64,000 nucleotides of DNA, taken from Bacillota bacterium. Its GTDB lineage: Bacteria > Bacillota > Bacilli > Paenibacillales > UBA4045. Of the stretch, positions 42,703 through 50,141 are shown one piece after another. The notes below the pieces were generated by a model. The model was not told the origin of the DNA and did not search any database. It saw nothing but the letters and a program-made list of their open reading frames with translations. Location: NCBI GenBank assembly GCA_023441055.1, contig JAEZQY010000004.1, positions 26,221 to 90,220 on the forward strand. The letters run 5' to 3'. The position numbers were made by a program, and so were the translations under genes. Position 1 is the stretch's first letter. The number at the start of each line of letters is the position of its first letter.

Positions 42703-43890
42703 TTAGAAAAGATTGAGCTTGCCTATGCGAAGGATCGCTTCGCGAAGTCGATCTTCACTTGCCAGCAGGCCTATCCGCACATAGCCTTCCCCGCCTTCGC
42801 CAAACCCAATGCCTGGCGCAACTACTACGTCCGCCTCGCTGAGCAGCTTATCTGCGAATGCTTCGGAGCTCCAGCCGTCGGGTACCGGCAGCCAGCAGAA
42901 GAAGCTGCCGGCCGGCGCCTCCGCCTGCCAGCGAATCTCCGCGAGCGCGGAGAACAGCGCATTGCGGCGATTCTCATAAGTAGCAACTAGCTCGTCCACA
43001 CATTGCTGCGGTCCAGTCAGCGCGATAGCTGCTGCTTCCTGAATACCGCCGAAGAGGCTGCAATAGTAGTGGTCTTGAATGAGATTGATCAGACGGATCG
43101 CGTCCGGATTACCGATTGCGAAGCCGACCCGCCAGCCCGCCATATTATAGGACTTTGATAGGGTATAGATTTCGAAGCCAGAGTCCTTGGCGCCGGGGAT
43201 TTGCAGATAGCTGACCGGTCGCTGGCCATCGAAGCCAATTGCGCCATAGGCGAAGTCGCTTACGACTAGAATATTATGTCTGTCGGCGAAGCGTTTGGTC
43301 TCCTCATAGAATTCGTAGGATGCTACTGCGCCGGTCGGATTGTTCGGGTAATTGATGAACATCAGCTTGGCGCGATCCGCGACATCCGGAGGGATGGCGG
43401 AATAGTCAGGCAGGAAGCCGTTCTTGGCATCCAGCTTCATTAGATGCATAGTCGCGCCTGCAAGCGCTACGCCTGACCAATAATCCGGATAGCCTGGATC
43501 GGGCACAAGACAGATGTCGCCGGGATTGAGCAAGCATTGGCTGATCTCGACTAGCCCCGTCTTGCCGCCGAATAGAATGGCGACCTCTGAAAGCGGATCG
43601 ACCTCTACGCCATAGTCCTCGAGATAGCGCTGGGCGATGGCCTCCTTCAGGAACGGATAACCGCTGAAGGGGGAATATTTGTGATATTGCGGATTGGCGG
43701 ACGCTTCTTGCATAGCCTTCACAATATGAGGAGGGGTAGGCTGGTCTGGATTGCCTTGACCCAGATTGATCACGTCGCGTCCTTCGCGAATCGCCGCCTG
43801 CGCCTTGCCAACCAGCTTGGCGAAAAATTGCTCAGGCAGCTCTTGCAGCCGTTTAGCTGGCTCAATGGTCACTCTAGTTGATGTATTCAT
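42703..43890 (-). CDS. mtnE: Methionine-salvage aminotransferase (MtnE/YkrV-like)
   Basis: A 395-residue fold-type I PLP aminotransferase. The block LPEQFFAKLVGKAQ, VINLGQGNPDQPTPPHIV, ILFGGKTGLVE and the PLP lysine in YTLSKSYNMAGWRVGFA closely follow the Bacillus MtnE (YkrV) pattern as I remember it, which transaminates 2-keto-4-methylthiobutyrate to methionine. The ATG at 43890 is chosen with GGAG about ten bases upstream; longer starts give a tail not seen in homologues. It is divergent from the epimerase-mtnU pair. Confidence 0.87.
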   Translation of the reverse strand: MNTSTRVTIEPAKRLQELPEQFFAKLVGKAQAAIREGRDVINLGQGNPDQPTPPHIVKAMQEASANPQYHKYSPFSGYPFLKEAIAQRYLEDYGVEVDPLSEVAILFGGKTGLVEISQCLLNPGDICLVPDPGYPDYWSGVALAGATMHLMKLDAKNGFLPDYSAIPPDVADRAKLMFINYPNNPTGAVASYEFYEETKRFADRHNILVVSDFAYGAIGFDGQRPVSYLQIPGAKDSGFEIYTLSKSYNMAGWRVGFAIGNPDAIRLINLIQDHYYCSLFGGIQEAAAIALTGPQQCVDELVATYENRRNALFSALAEIRWQAEAPAGSFFCWLPVPDGWSSEAFADKLLSEADVVVAPGIGFGEGGEGYVRIGLLASEDRLREAILRIGKLNLF

Positions 43891-44028
43891 GATCGTAGCA
43901 CGCTCCATTGCATTGATAATGATTAATTTATCATGATTTCGAATTGAAGTATAGCGACTGATTGCCATGCGGTGTGTAAATCAGTAACATGGAGATAGAG
44001 GATTGGACAGGATCGAGGAGGGGATTTC

Positions 44029-44931
44029 GTGAAGGTAGCGATATTCGGGGGAAGCGGGTTCATCGGACAGCAATTAGCGTTGGAGCTAGTTAAACGCGGT
44101 GACGAGGTGCTGGTCGTATCCCGGGCAGCAAGGGAGCCAGTAAGCGGGATGTCGTATACGACCTGGGCGGAGCTAAGCGAGCAGCCTGGACAGGTTGAGG
44201 GCTTCCATGCGTTCGTGAATCTAGCTGGCGAATCGATTAATCAGCTGTGGACGAAGCGGGCGAAGAGCCGTATCCTGAACTCGCGACTCGACGCGACTCG
44301 ACGAGTGAGCGAATTAGTCGATCAATTGGCGGTGAAGCCGCAGGTTGTTGTGAACGGCTCTGGTATGTCACTGTATGGCTATTCGGAGGACGAGATATTC
44401 GACGATGACAGCCAATCTAGATTAACTGATTTCCTAGGCCAGACCGTGGATGCTTGGGAACGGGCTGCGGATGCGATTAACGGCTGCCGCATCGTCAAGC
44501 TGCGAATCGGACTGGTGCTCGGGACGTCTGGAGGCGCATTCCCGCTGATGATGCTGCCCTATCGATTATTCGTCGGCGGCAGAGTAGGCAGCGGTAAGCA
44601 GTGGCATTCGTGGATCCATATATCGGATATGATTGGAATCATCCTCCATGCGATCGATCATCCGAACGTGGAGGGTTCGATCAACTGTACGGGACCGGAG
44701 CCTGTCACCAATGATCGTTTCGGCAGAGAGATTGGCAGGGCGCTAGGTCGACCGCATTGGTTCCCCGTGCCAAGCCTATTGATGAAGACTATGCTGGGTG
44801 AGATGTCTGAGGTGCTGCTCGAGGGACAGCGCGTATTGCCGAGCAAGATTATAGCGCAGGGGTATACGTTCCAGTATCCAACGATAGAGCGCGCCATTGA
44901 TCAGTTACTTAACGGAGGGAATCATAGATGA
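44029..44931 (+). CDS. TIGR01777-family epimerase-like SDR protein
   Basis: A 300-residue extended SDR with the N-terminal nucleotide-binding motif IFGGSGFIGQQLA and the C-terminal DUF1731-type segment (about 245-297, WFPVPSLLMKTMLGEMSEVLLEGQRVLP). This is the YfhF/SulA-like subgroup of unknown substrate. The GTG start follows GAGGAGGGG. It overlaps the nitrilase-family mtnU gene by four bases. Confidence 0.9.
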   Translation: MKVAIFGGSGFIGQQLALELVKRGDEVLVVSRAAREPVSGMSYTTWAELSEQPGQVEGFHAFVNLAGESINQLWTKRAKSRILNSRLDATRRVSELVDQLAVKPQVVVNGSGMSLYGYSEDEIFDDDSQSRLTDFLGQTVDAWERAADAINGCRIVKLRIGLVLGTSGGAFPLMMLPYRLFVGGRVGSGKQWHSWIHISDMIGIILHAIDHPNVEGSINCTGPEPVTNDRFGREIGRALGRPHWFPVPSLLMKTMLGEMSEVLLEGQRVLPSKIIAQGYTFQYPTIERAIDQLLNGGNHR

Positions 44932-45725
44932 ATAATCGAACGTTAACCATTAAGGTACTGCAATTTCATGTTGAAGCAGGCAATGTTGATGCGAACCATG
45001 CCAAGGTCGAGCAGCTTCTGACGGATGCGGTTCGTACTGGGAACAAGCCGGATGTGATCCTGCTTCCGGAGATGTGGAATACGGGCTATGCGCTTGATCG
45101 CATACACGAGATCGCTGATACAGACGGTCAGCGGACGAAGCGCCAGTTGTCGGCATTCAGCCGCGCGCATGCCGTTACGATCATCGCGGGCTCGATCGCG
45201 GAGCGGTCCGGTGATGACGTACGCAATACCAGCTATGTGTTCGATCCGCGCGGTGAGATCATTGCGGATTACTCGAAGATCCATCTATTCCGATTGATGG
45301 AGGAGGAGAAGTACCTGACCGCAGGGGAGCACACTGGAGAGCTGCAGCTTGATGGCGTTCCGGCTGGCCTGCTGATCTGCTATGACATCCGCTTCCCAGA
45401 GCTCACGCGCAAGCTGGCGCTGGGCGGCGCGAAGCTGCTATTCGTACCGGCCCAGTGGCCTAAGCCGCGGCTGCATCATTGGCGCACGTTGATGATGGCG
45501 CGGGCGATTGAGAATCAGATGATTGTGATCGCCTGCAACACAGTGGGTGTCAGCAATGGCTCCGAGTTCTTCGGCCACTCGATGATCGTAGATCCATGGG
45601 GCGAAATTGTCGCCGAAGCCGGTGAAGATGAGACCATTCTTGAGACGGTGCTTGACCTGTCACTAGTAGACGAGGTGCGCGGTCGCATTCCGGTATTCGA
45701 GGACCGCAGGCCGCAGCTATATTGA
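44928..45725 (+). CDS. mtnU: Carbon-nitrogen hydrolase, omega-amidase type (MtnU-like)
   Basis: A 265-residue nitrilase-superfamily enzyme with the complete Glu-Lys-Cys triad: E in LLPEMWN, K in YSKIHLFR and C in LICYDIRFPE. Sequence and proximity to the MtnE-like gene suggest the MtnU (YkrU) role of hydrolysing 2-oxo-4-methylthiobutyramide formed by glutamine-dependent transamination. It starts in the last codons of the epimerase gene and is followed by a terminator. Confidence 0.83.
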   Translation: MNNRTLTIKVLQFHVEAGNVDANHAKVEQLLTDAVRTGNKPDVILLPEMWNTGYALDRIHEIADTDGQRTKRQLSAFSRAHAVTIIAGSIAERSGDDVRNTSYVFDPRGEIIADYSKIHLFRLMEEEKYLTAGEHTGELQLDGVPAGLLICYDIRFPELTRKLALGGAKLLFVPAQWPKPRLHHWRTLMMARAIENQMIVIACNTVGVSNGSEFFGHSMIVDPWGEIVAEAGEDETILETVLDLSLVDEVRGRIPVFEDRRPQLY

Positions 45726-45761
45726 GCGTTGGTTAGAACTATATCTAAAGGAATTGCGTCT

Positions 45762-45791
45762 AAGGGTGGGAGCACTGTCTTCCGCCCTTTT
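45762..45791 (+). terminator. Intrinsic terminator after mtnU
   Basis: AAGGG at 45762-45766 pairs with CCCTT at 45785-45789, extended by GG/CC and AG/CT pairs, and is followed by TT. A GAAC (45736-45739) and CGTC (45757-45760) pair 17 bases apart just before it resembles an ECF promoter but would be terminated. Confidence 0.65.
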
Positions 45792-45857
45792 GTACGTACA
45801 GTGCCGGAATCAGAAGCTGTATGGCGCGATGTGAGGTAGTTAATAAAAAAGTTTATT

Positions 45858-46469
45858 ATGTGCAGGGGGAGGGAGCCGTCGCTTCGTCTATTACCATGGA
45901 GGGAGGGGAGAGACATCGAGGATGAGCAATTAATCGACCGAATCTTGTCGGGCGACCAAGAGGCATTCGAGCAGCTTGTACAGCGTTATGCAAACTCGAT
46001 CTACCAAGCGGTCTATGGCGTGCTGCAGAGCGCCAAGGATGCGGAAGATGCTTCGCAGGAAGTGTTCGTTCAGATTTATCTCTCCTTGCCGAGGTATGAA
46101 CGAAGAGGCTTCAAGACATGGATGACACGTATTGCCGTGAATAAAGCAATCGACTGGAAGCGCAAGCTTGCTAGACGTCAGGAATTGCCGGTTGCGGCAC
46201 CGGATGAATGGGAGATGTTCACAGGCCAATCTGCTGGACTGGATGAGACCGAGACGGAAGTGATGGAGCGGGAGCGGCTGCGTGTATTGAAGCGGAGGAT
46301 GGATGAGCTGCCGGATACATACCGCGAGGTGATTGAGGCTTATTACTTCGACGAGAAAACTTATCAGCAGATCGCTGCCGAACAGGGACTGGAACGCAAG
46401 AGTGTGGAGTCCAGACTGTATCGCGCTAGACAATGGATGAAGGCCAATTGGAAGGAGGACGATTTCTAG
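45858..46469 (+). CDS. ECF-type sigma factor (second system)
   Basis: A sigma-70-family ECF factor; the recognisable protein is about 184 residues beginning IEDEQLIDRILSGDQ. Region 2 carries AKDAEDASQEVFVQIYLSL and FKTWMTRIAVNKAID; region 4 carries LPDTYREVIEAYYFDEKTYQQIAAEQGLERKSVESRLYRAR. The only standard start in frame is the ATG at 45858, which adds an Arg-rich leader and has no good ribosome site. A strong purine-rich site at 45899-45910 points instead to an ATC codon at 45915. The anti-sigma gene starts directly at the stop codon. Confidence 0.9.
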   Translation: MCRGREPSLRLLPWREGRDIEDEQLIDRILSGDQEAFEQLVQRYANSIYQAVYGVLQSAKDAEDASQEVFVQIYLSLPRYERRGFKTWMTRIAVNKAIDWKRKLARRQELPVAAPDEWEMFTGQSAGLDETETEVMERERLRVLKRRMDELPDTYREVIEAYYFDEKTYQQIAAEQGLERKSVESRLYRARQWMKANWKEDDF

Positions 46470-47066
46470 ATGACTAATTTAACGCATTATTCGAAGCAGC
46501 AATGGCTGGCCTATGTGCTGGGGGAAGAAATCGACCGCGCCGAGATGGATGCTCATCTAGTCGACTGCGAGGCATGTCTGACTGCTTACATGGCGGCGCT
46601 TGATCAAGCAGGTGACCGCTTGCCAGAGCTACACGACCAGCAGGCGTTCGCGTTGAAGGTGGTCGAACTAGTCAGTGACCGCTTGCCAGAGCTGACTAAC
46701 CAGAAGCTATCCGCATTGGAGGCGATTGCTCAATCCGGCGATCATCTGCCGAAGCTGCCAGCTACAAAGGCAATTGAGCAACAGACAGGAGAGCTGTTCC
46801 AAGCAATCCCGGCAGCCCGCGCACAACCCGCCCGGCGCAGCTGGTACATGAAGCCGATCGTGCAGTATACGATCGCGGCGAGCATTACGATTGTACTTGT
46901 AGGCTCTGGCATGTTCAATCAGCTGTTCGAGGGATTATCCGATCTGACGAGACAGACGGAATACAGTGAGAAGGCAACGATTTCGGAGCAGCTGACGAAT
47001 CAGGCAGATCGCTGGCTCGACAGCATTCCGAATAAATATGTTCAGAAGAGAGAAGGGATACAATGA
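46470..47066 (+). CDS. Anti-sigma factor with zinc-finger motif and repeated linker
   Basis: A 198-residue protein with the ZAS motif H29-x3-C33-x2-C36, at exactly the same positions as in the anti-sigma factor at 983-1591. A linker of three 21-residue repeats follows (GDRLPEL at 48-54, SDRLPEL at 69-75, GDHLPKL at 90-96), then a single membrane helix at about 130-150 and a short extracytoplasmic tail. It should restrain the sigma factor encoded upstream. AAGGAGG lies near the end of the sigma gene, and its 3' end overlaps the next gene by four bases. Confidence 0.86.
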   Translation: MTNLTHYSKQQWLAYVLGEEIDRAEMDAHLVDCEACLTAYMAALDQAGDRLPELHDQQAFALKVVELVSDRLPELTNQKLSALEAIAQSGDHLPKLPATKAIEQQTGELFQAIPAARAQPARRSWYMKPIVQYTIAASITIVLVGSGMFNQLFEGLSDLTRQTEYSEKATISEQLTNQADRWLDSIPNKYVQKREGIQ

Positions 47067-48199
47067 AGAAGAGCGGGATCAAGGCGTTCTTCCTGGGCTT
47101 CATACCCGGGATGGGCCATATCTACCTGCGCAAGTTTAATCGCGGATTCTTATATCCGGTTATTGCCGTGATGATCGTTATGATCTTCTTCGTAATTGGT
47201 CTTGCCGCTCAAGAGGAGGAGATCGCCATTTTCGGCGGTATTCTGGGACTCATCGTGTGGGTAATCAGCGGGATCGATCTGTTCATTACGATAATCAGCA
47301 GACCCGATCAGCGCTCGCTTGCGGATCCTCCTAGCGGGGACTCGGAGGTGCAGAGAGGGGCAGAACGGGACGAATTAGAAAGCAATAAGGGCTCAGCCAC
47401 ATCTACGATTGCCTTGTCCTTCATTCCGGGTCTTGGTCATCTGCATATGGGATTGATGATGCGAGGGTTGTCGTTCCTAATTAGCTTCTTCGGCATTCTA
47501 ACGATGATCGTGTTCGTCTCGGCTTTCACGAATGAAGACGGATTCCTAGTGTTCCTCGGTGTGCTGCCGATTCTGTGGGTGTATAATCTGTTCGATACGA
47601 TGCAGCTGTACCACCGCAGGAACCGAGGCGAAACGATTGAGGATCGAACGATCTTCGAGGAGCTGACACAGCATCGGGATCACGGCAAGAAGAGCAAGAT
47701 CATCGCGATGTTCCTGTCGCTCATGCCGGGGGCTGGACATATGTATCTCGGCCTGCAACGCCGCGGCTTACAGCTAATGATCGCTTTTCTGCTCTCGATT
47801 TATATTCTCGATGTGCTGCGACTGTCGTTATTCCTGTTCCTGATTCCCGTTCTCTGGTTCTTCAGCTTCTTCGATGCGCTGCAGCAGCTCGGCCGCTACG
47901 AGCAGGGCGGCGCAGTGGATGCGCCCATCGTAGACTGGCTGATCAATCATCAGCGCTGGGTCGGATACGGCCTGCTCGCGCTAGGCGCGTTCTATATTGT
48001 GGACAGTGTACTTGTACCAGTGCTCTATGAGTATTTTCCGAGATTCCGCATCCGCTTCATCTATGAGCAGTATGTTCAGACTACAATCGTATCCCTCGTG
48101 CTTATCCTCGGCGGGTTGAAGCTGCTGTCCGGCAGCCGCAGGAGAAGGTCGTCGGAGGAGCAGCTGCAGCATTCTGATAACGGAGGTGATGATCAATGA
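47063..48199 (+). CDS. Polytopic membrane protein with three PGxGH repeats
   Basis: A 378-residue membrane protein of unknown function. The motif PG-x-GH occurs at residues 15-19, 122-126 and 222-226, each time after a hydrophobic IP or MP turn and followed by a helix, a hydrophobic pair and an aromatic-FD segment (SGIDLF, NLFDTM, FFDALQ). The protein is therefore an internal triplication of a roughly 100-residue two-to-three-helix unit, reminiscent of TM2-type domains. A further two helices and an Arg/Ser-rich tail complete it. It overlaps both neighbours (ATGA), so it belongs to the sigma operon and may sense or respond to envelope state. Confidence 0.85.
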   Translation: MKKSGIKAFFLGFIPGMGHIYLRKFNRGFLYPVIAVMIVMIFFVIGLAAQEEEIAIFGGILGLIVWVISGIDLFITIISRPDQRSLADPPSGDSEVQRGAERDELESNKGSATSTIALSFIPGLGHLHMGLMMRGLSFLISFFGILTMIVFVSAFTNEDGFLVFLGVLPILWVYNLFDTMQLYHRRNRGETIEDRTIFEELTQHRDHGKKSKIIAMFLSLMPGAGHMYLGLQRRGLQLMIAFLLSIYILDVLRLSLFLFLIPVLWFFSFFDALQQLGRYEQGGAVDAPIVDWLINHQRWVGYGLLALGAFYIVDSVLVPVLYEYFPRFRIRFIYEQYVQTTIVSLVLILGGLKLLSGSRRRRSSEEQLQHSDNGGDDQ

Positions 48200-48852
48200 A
48201 GCAATGGCGCGTAGGAACACTCTCTATGGGCGTGGCGCTGATTCTGTTCGGTGTTATTCTGTTCAGCTCCCAATTCTCAGGCAGACAGGCGTTCGGCGTT
48301 CTGATCGACTGGTGGCCGATTGTATTCATTCTGCTCGGCTTAGAGCTGCTGATTTACTTGGGGGTATCCCGAATGTCGCAATCAATTGTCAAATATGACC
48401 TATTCAGTATCTTCTTCATCGCGCTGATCTGTATGGGCGGGCTGGGCTTCGCTGCACTGACCTCGACCGGCCTGCTTCAGGAGGTCCGCTATGCGGTTAG
48501 CTCCGTCGAACGAACAGTCGCACTGCCCGATGTAGAGGAGCAGCTGTCGTCGGAGATCAAGCAAGTTGTCATCATGAATAATCAGCATGCCAGCATCCTA
48601 ATTGATCAGACCGCTACGAATAAGCTGCAGGTGTTCGGCACTTACAGCTATACGCAGTATGAGGAAGACCGGAGCCTGGAGCTGCCGGAGGATTGGATCA
48701 CCGTGAAGACGGCGGGAGACACGCTCTATATCAGCTTGAATCAGCTGCCGCGTCGCAATGGACTGCGCAGTGATTCACCTTACTTGAAGACGATGATCGT
48801 GCTGCCGGATGAACTGCCGGTGGAGGTAACGGGCAATCATAAATTGCTCTGA
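48196..48852 (+). CDS. LiaF-like membrane protein
   Basis: A 218-residue protein with four N-terminal membrane helices (about 8-25, 36-58, 67-85 and a weaker one) resembling the LiaF transmembrane domain (DUF5668), and a C-terminal region rich in beta strands similar to the DUF4097-type putative adhesin part of LiaF. In Bacillus LiaF restrains an envelope-stress two-component system; no such kinase pair is encoded here, so it may act with the anti-sigma factor instead (inference). It overlaps the preceding gene by four bases and converges on lysR, overlapping its end by 16 bases. Confidence 0.8.
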   Translation: MKQWRVGTLSMGVALILFGVILFSSQFSGRQAFGVLIDWWPIVFILLGLELLIYLGVSRMSQSIVKYDLFSIFFIALICMGGLGFAALTSTGLLQEVRYAVSSVERTVALPDVEEQLSSEIKQVVIMNNQHASILIDQTATNKLQVFGTYSYTQYEEDRSLELPEDWITVKTAGDTLYISLNQLPRRNGLRSDSPYLKTMIVLPDELPVEVTGNHKLL

Positions 48853-49760
48853 TCATAATCCGGTCCGATTATCGCGGTCAATGTCGAGATGAATGCTTCG
48901 GCTGCCTTGGTCAGATACCGCCCCCTGCGATAGGCAATTACGAGTGTGCGCGAGGGCCGAGGCTCGGCTAAGGATAGATAGCTGGGCGAGGAGGCGTAGC
49001 CTTGCGCGCGCGTCACCATCTGCGGAACGAACGCGATGCCCATCCCAGCGGCGACCAGTGATTGAACGGTCTCGATATTGCTGCTCTCGAAGACGATACG
49101 CGGCTCGAAGCCGGCTTCTCTACACAGATCAACCGTGATCTGTCTGAAGCCCTGGCCTTTCTTGAGTACGATGAACGGCTCATCCCTCAGCTCCATGATG
49201 GCGATGCGGCCGTTCTTCTGTTCGCTGTCCAGAGCGATCGGGTGCATGGGCGGCACCGCCAGACAGATCTCCTCCTCGATGATGGTCTCATAGGTGAGCG
49301 ACGACTCTTCGACAGGCAGGGACAGCAGACAGATATCGGTCTCGCCGTTCGCAGTCAGCGCCTCCAGATTGGCAGTTGTCTCCTCTATGAGCTGAATCTC
49401 AATCTCGGGGAAGCGGGATTGGAAGACGGGCAGGACGAGCGGCAGAATATGCGAGCCGGTAATCGGCAGGCTGCCTACAATCAGCTTGCCCTTACGCATC
49501 TGTGAGATATCATTCATCTCCCGGACCAGCATCTCGCTCATATCAACAATTTCCTGCGCTCGCTCCATGAATACCGCACCGGCATAGGTCAGCTCGACAG
49601 AGTTCGTGCTGCGCTCGAACAGCAGCACACCCAGCTCCTTCTCCAGCTTGGACAGCTGCTGACTCAGCGAGGGCTGCGCGATATGCAGCTTCTCAGCAGC
49701 GCGCGAGAAATTCAAGTCCTTGGCGATCTGCAGCGCGTACTTCAATTGACGCAGCTCCAT
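48837..49760 (-). CDS. LysR-type transcriptional regulator
   Basis: A 307-residue regulator with an N-terminal winged helix-turn-helix (residues 1-60, FSRAAEKLHIAQPSLSQQLSKLEKELG) and a two-lobe effector-binding domain (about 88-300). The ATG at 49760 follows AAGGGAG. It is divergent from leuCD, so leucine-pathway control is one candidate, but the effector cannot be inferred. Its upstream region contains a 58-base-spaced direct repeat and, further out, two 15-base palindromes. Confidence 0.92.
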   Translation of the reverse strand: MELRQLKYALQIAKDLNFSRAAEKLHIAQPSLSQQLSKLEKELGVLLFERSTNSVELTYAGAVFMERAQEIVDMSEMLVREMNDISQMRKGKLIVGSLPITGSHILPLVLPVFQSRFPEIEIQLIEETTANLEALTANGETDICLLSLPVEESSLTYETIIEEEICLAVPPMHPIALDSEQKNGRIAIMELRDEPFIVLKKGQGFRQITVDLCREAGFEPRIVFESSNIETVQSLVAAGMGIAFVPQMVTRAQGYASSPSYLSLAEPRPSRTLVIAYRRGRYLTKAAEAFISTLTAIIGPDYDQSNL

Positions 49761-49773
49761 GTGATAAGCTCCC

Positions 49774-49860
49774 TTCGTGAATAAACATTGTGACAAACCT
49801 CGTGATTTATTCGCAGCCGCCTATGCGTGTCTTCGTGAAAAAACATTGTGACAAACCTCA
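49774..49860. repeat. 29-base direct repeat upstream of lysR
   Basis: Copies at 49774-49802 and 49832-49860 begin TTCGTGAA and share the word ACATTGTGACAAACCTC; they differ at one internal base and the last base. The period is 58 bases. The first copy abuts the lysR ribosome site. An inverted pair GAATAAA (49778-49784) and TTTATTC (49806-49812) overlaps the first copy. It may be a regulator-binding array or a small duplication. Confidence 0.8.
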
Positions 49861-50015
49861 TTAAAAGCTCCAAACTCACCTGCGACGCTCGATTGTCCGT
49901 TCTCCCATGGATTTGAAGGATGACTGATCGAGGGTTCCAACGTGCAGCCCGCGCGTCTATACTAGTTCCAACCATAGCAGCATGTCGAGCCAGATCATAT
50001 GTCAGCGTCATTAAG

Positions 50016-50030
50016 TGATAATCATTATCA
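50016..50030. promoter_or_regulatory. Perfect 7-1-7 Fur-type box
   Basis: TGATAAT and ATTATCA arms around a single C form exactly the 7-1-7 core recognised by Bacillus Fur, and differ from the PerR (TTATAAT) and Zur (TCGTAAT) versions. It lies about 110 bases before leuC. Regulation by iron is inferred, not seen. Confidence 0.7.
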
Positions 50031-50045
50031 TCTTCATGGTGCGCG

Positions 50046-50060
50046 ATAGGTTCAACCTAT
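50046..50060. promoter_or_regulatory. Second 15-base palindrome, possible LysR-type site
   Basis: ATAGGTT and AACCTAT arms around one C form a perfect 7-1-7 dyad whose outer bases give ATAG-N7-CTAT, close to the T-N11-A layout bound by LysR-type regulators. It overlaps a possible leuC -35 element. The adjacent divergent lysR gene makes autoregulation or leuCD control plausible. Confidence 0.5.
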
Positions 50061-50141
50061 AAGTGCTATAGATATTATATCTTGGAACAATGAATTTGAA
50101 CATGCTAAGATAAGAACAAGTATTTATAGGGGTGATTAACA

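Larger units (their letters stand above)
49761..50141. promoter_or_regulatory. Divergent lysR-leuC regulatory region
   Basis: No gene is supported in these 381 bases. They contain a direct repeat at 49774-49802 and 49832-49860, a Fur-type palindrome at 50016-50030, a second 7-1-7 palindrome at 50046-50060, and leuC promoter candidates: TTGGAA (50082-50087) with TAAGAT (50106-50111), spacer 18, or TTCAAC (50051-50056) with TATTAT (50073-50078), spacer 16. No terminator or T-box is present. Confidence 0.65.

Noticed and set aside
43911..43935. TGATAA ... TTATCA dyad between mtnE and the epimerase gene, considered as a Fur box
   Set aside because: The arms are separated by eight bases and the 19-base match to the Fur consensus is poor, unlike the exact 7-1-7 box near leuC.
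49742..50011. 89-codon frame upstream of lysR on the minus strand
   Set aside because: Its coding potential comes from the direct repeat; there is no ribosome site, and it overlaps the lysR start.
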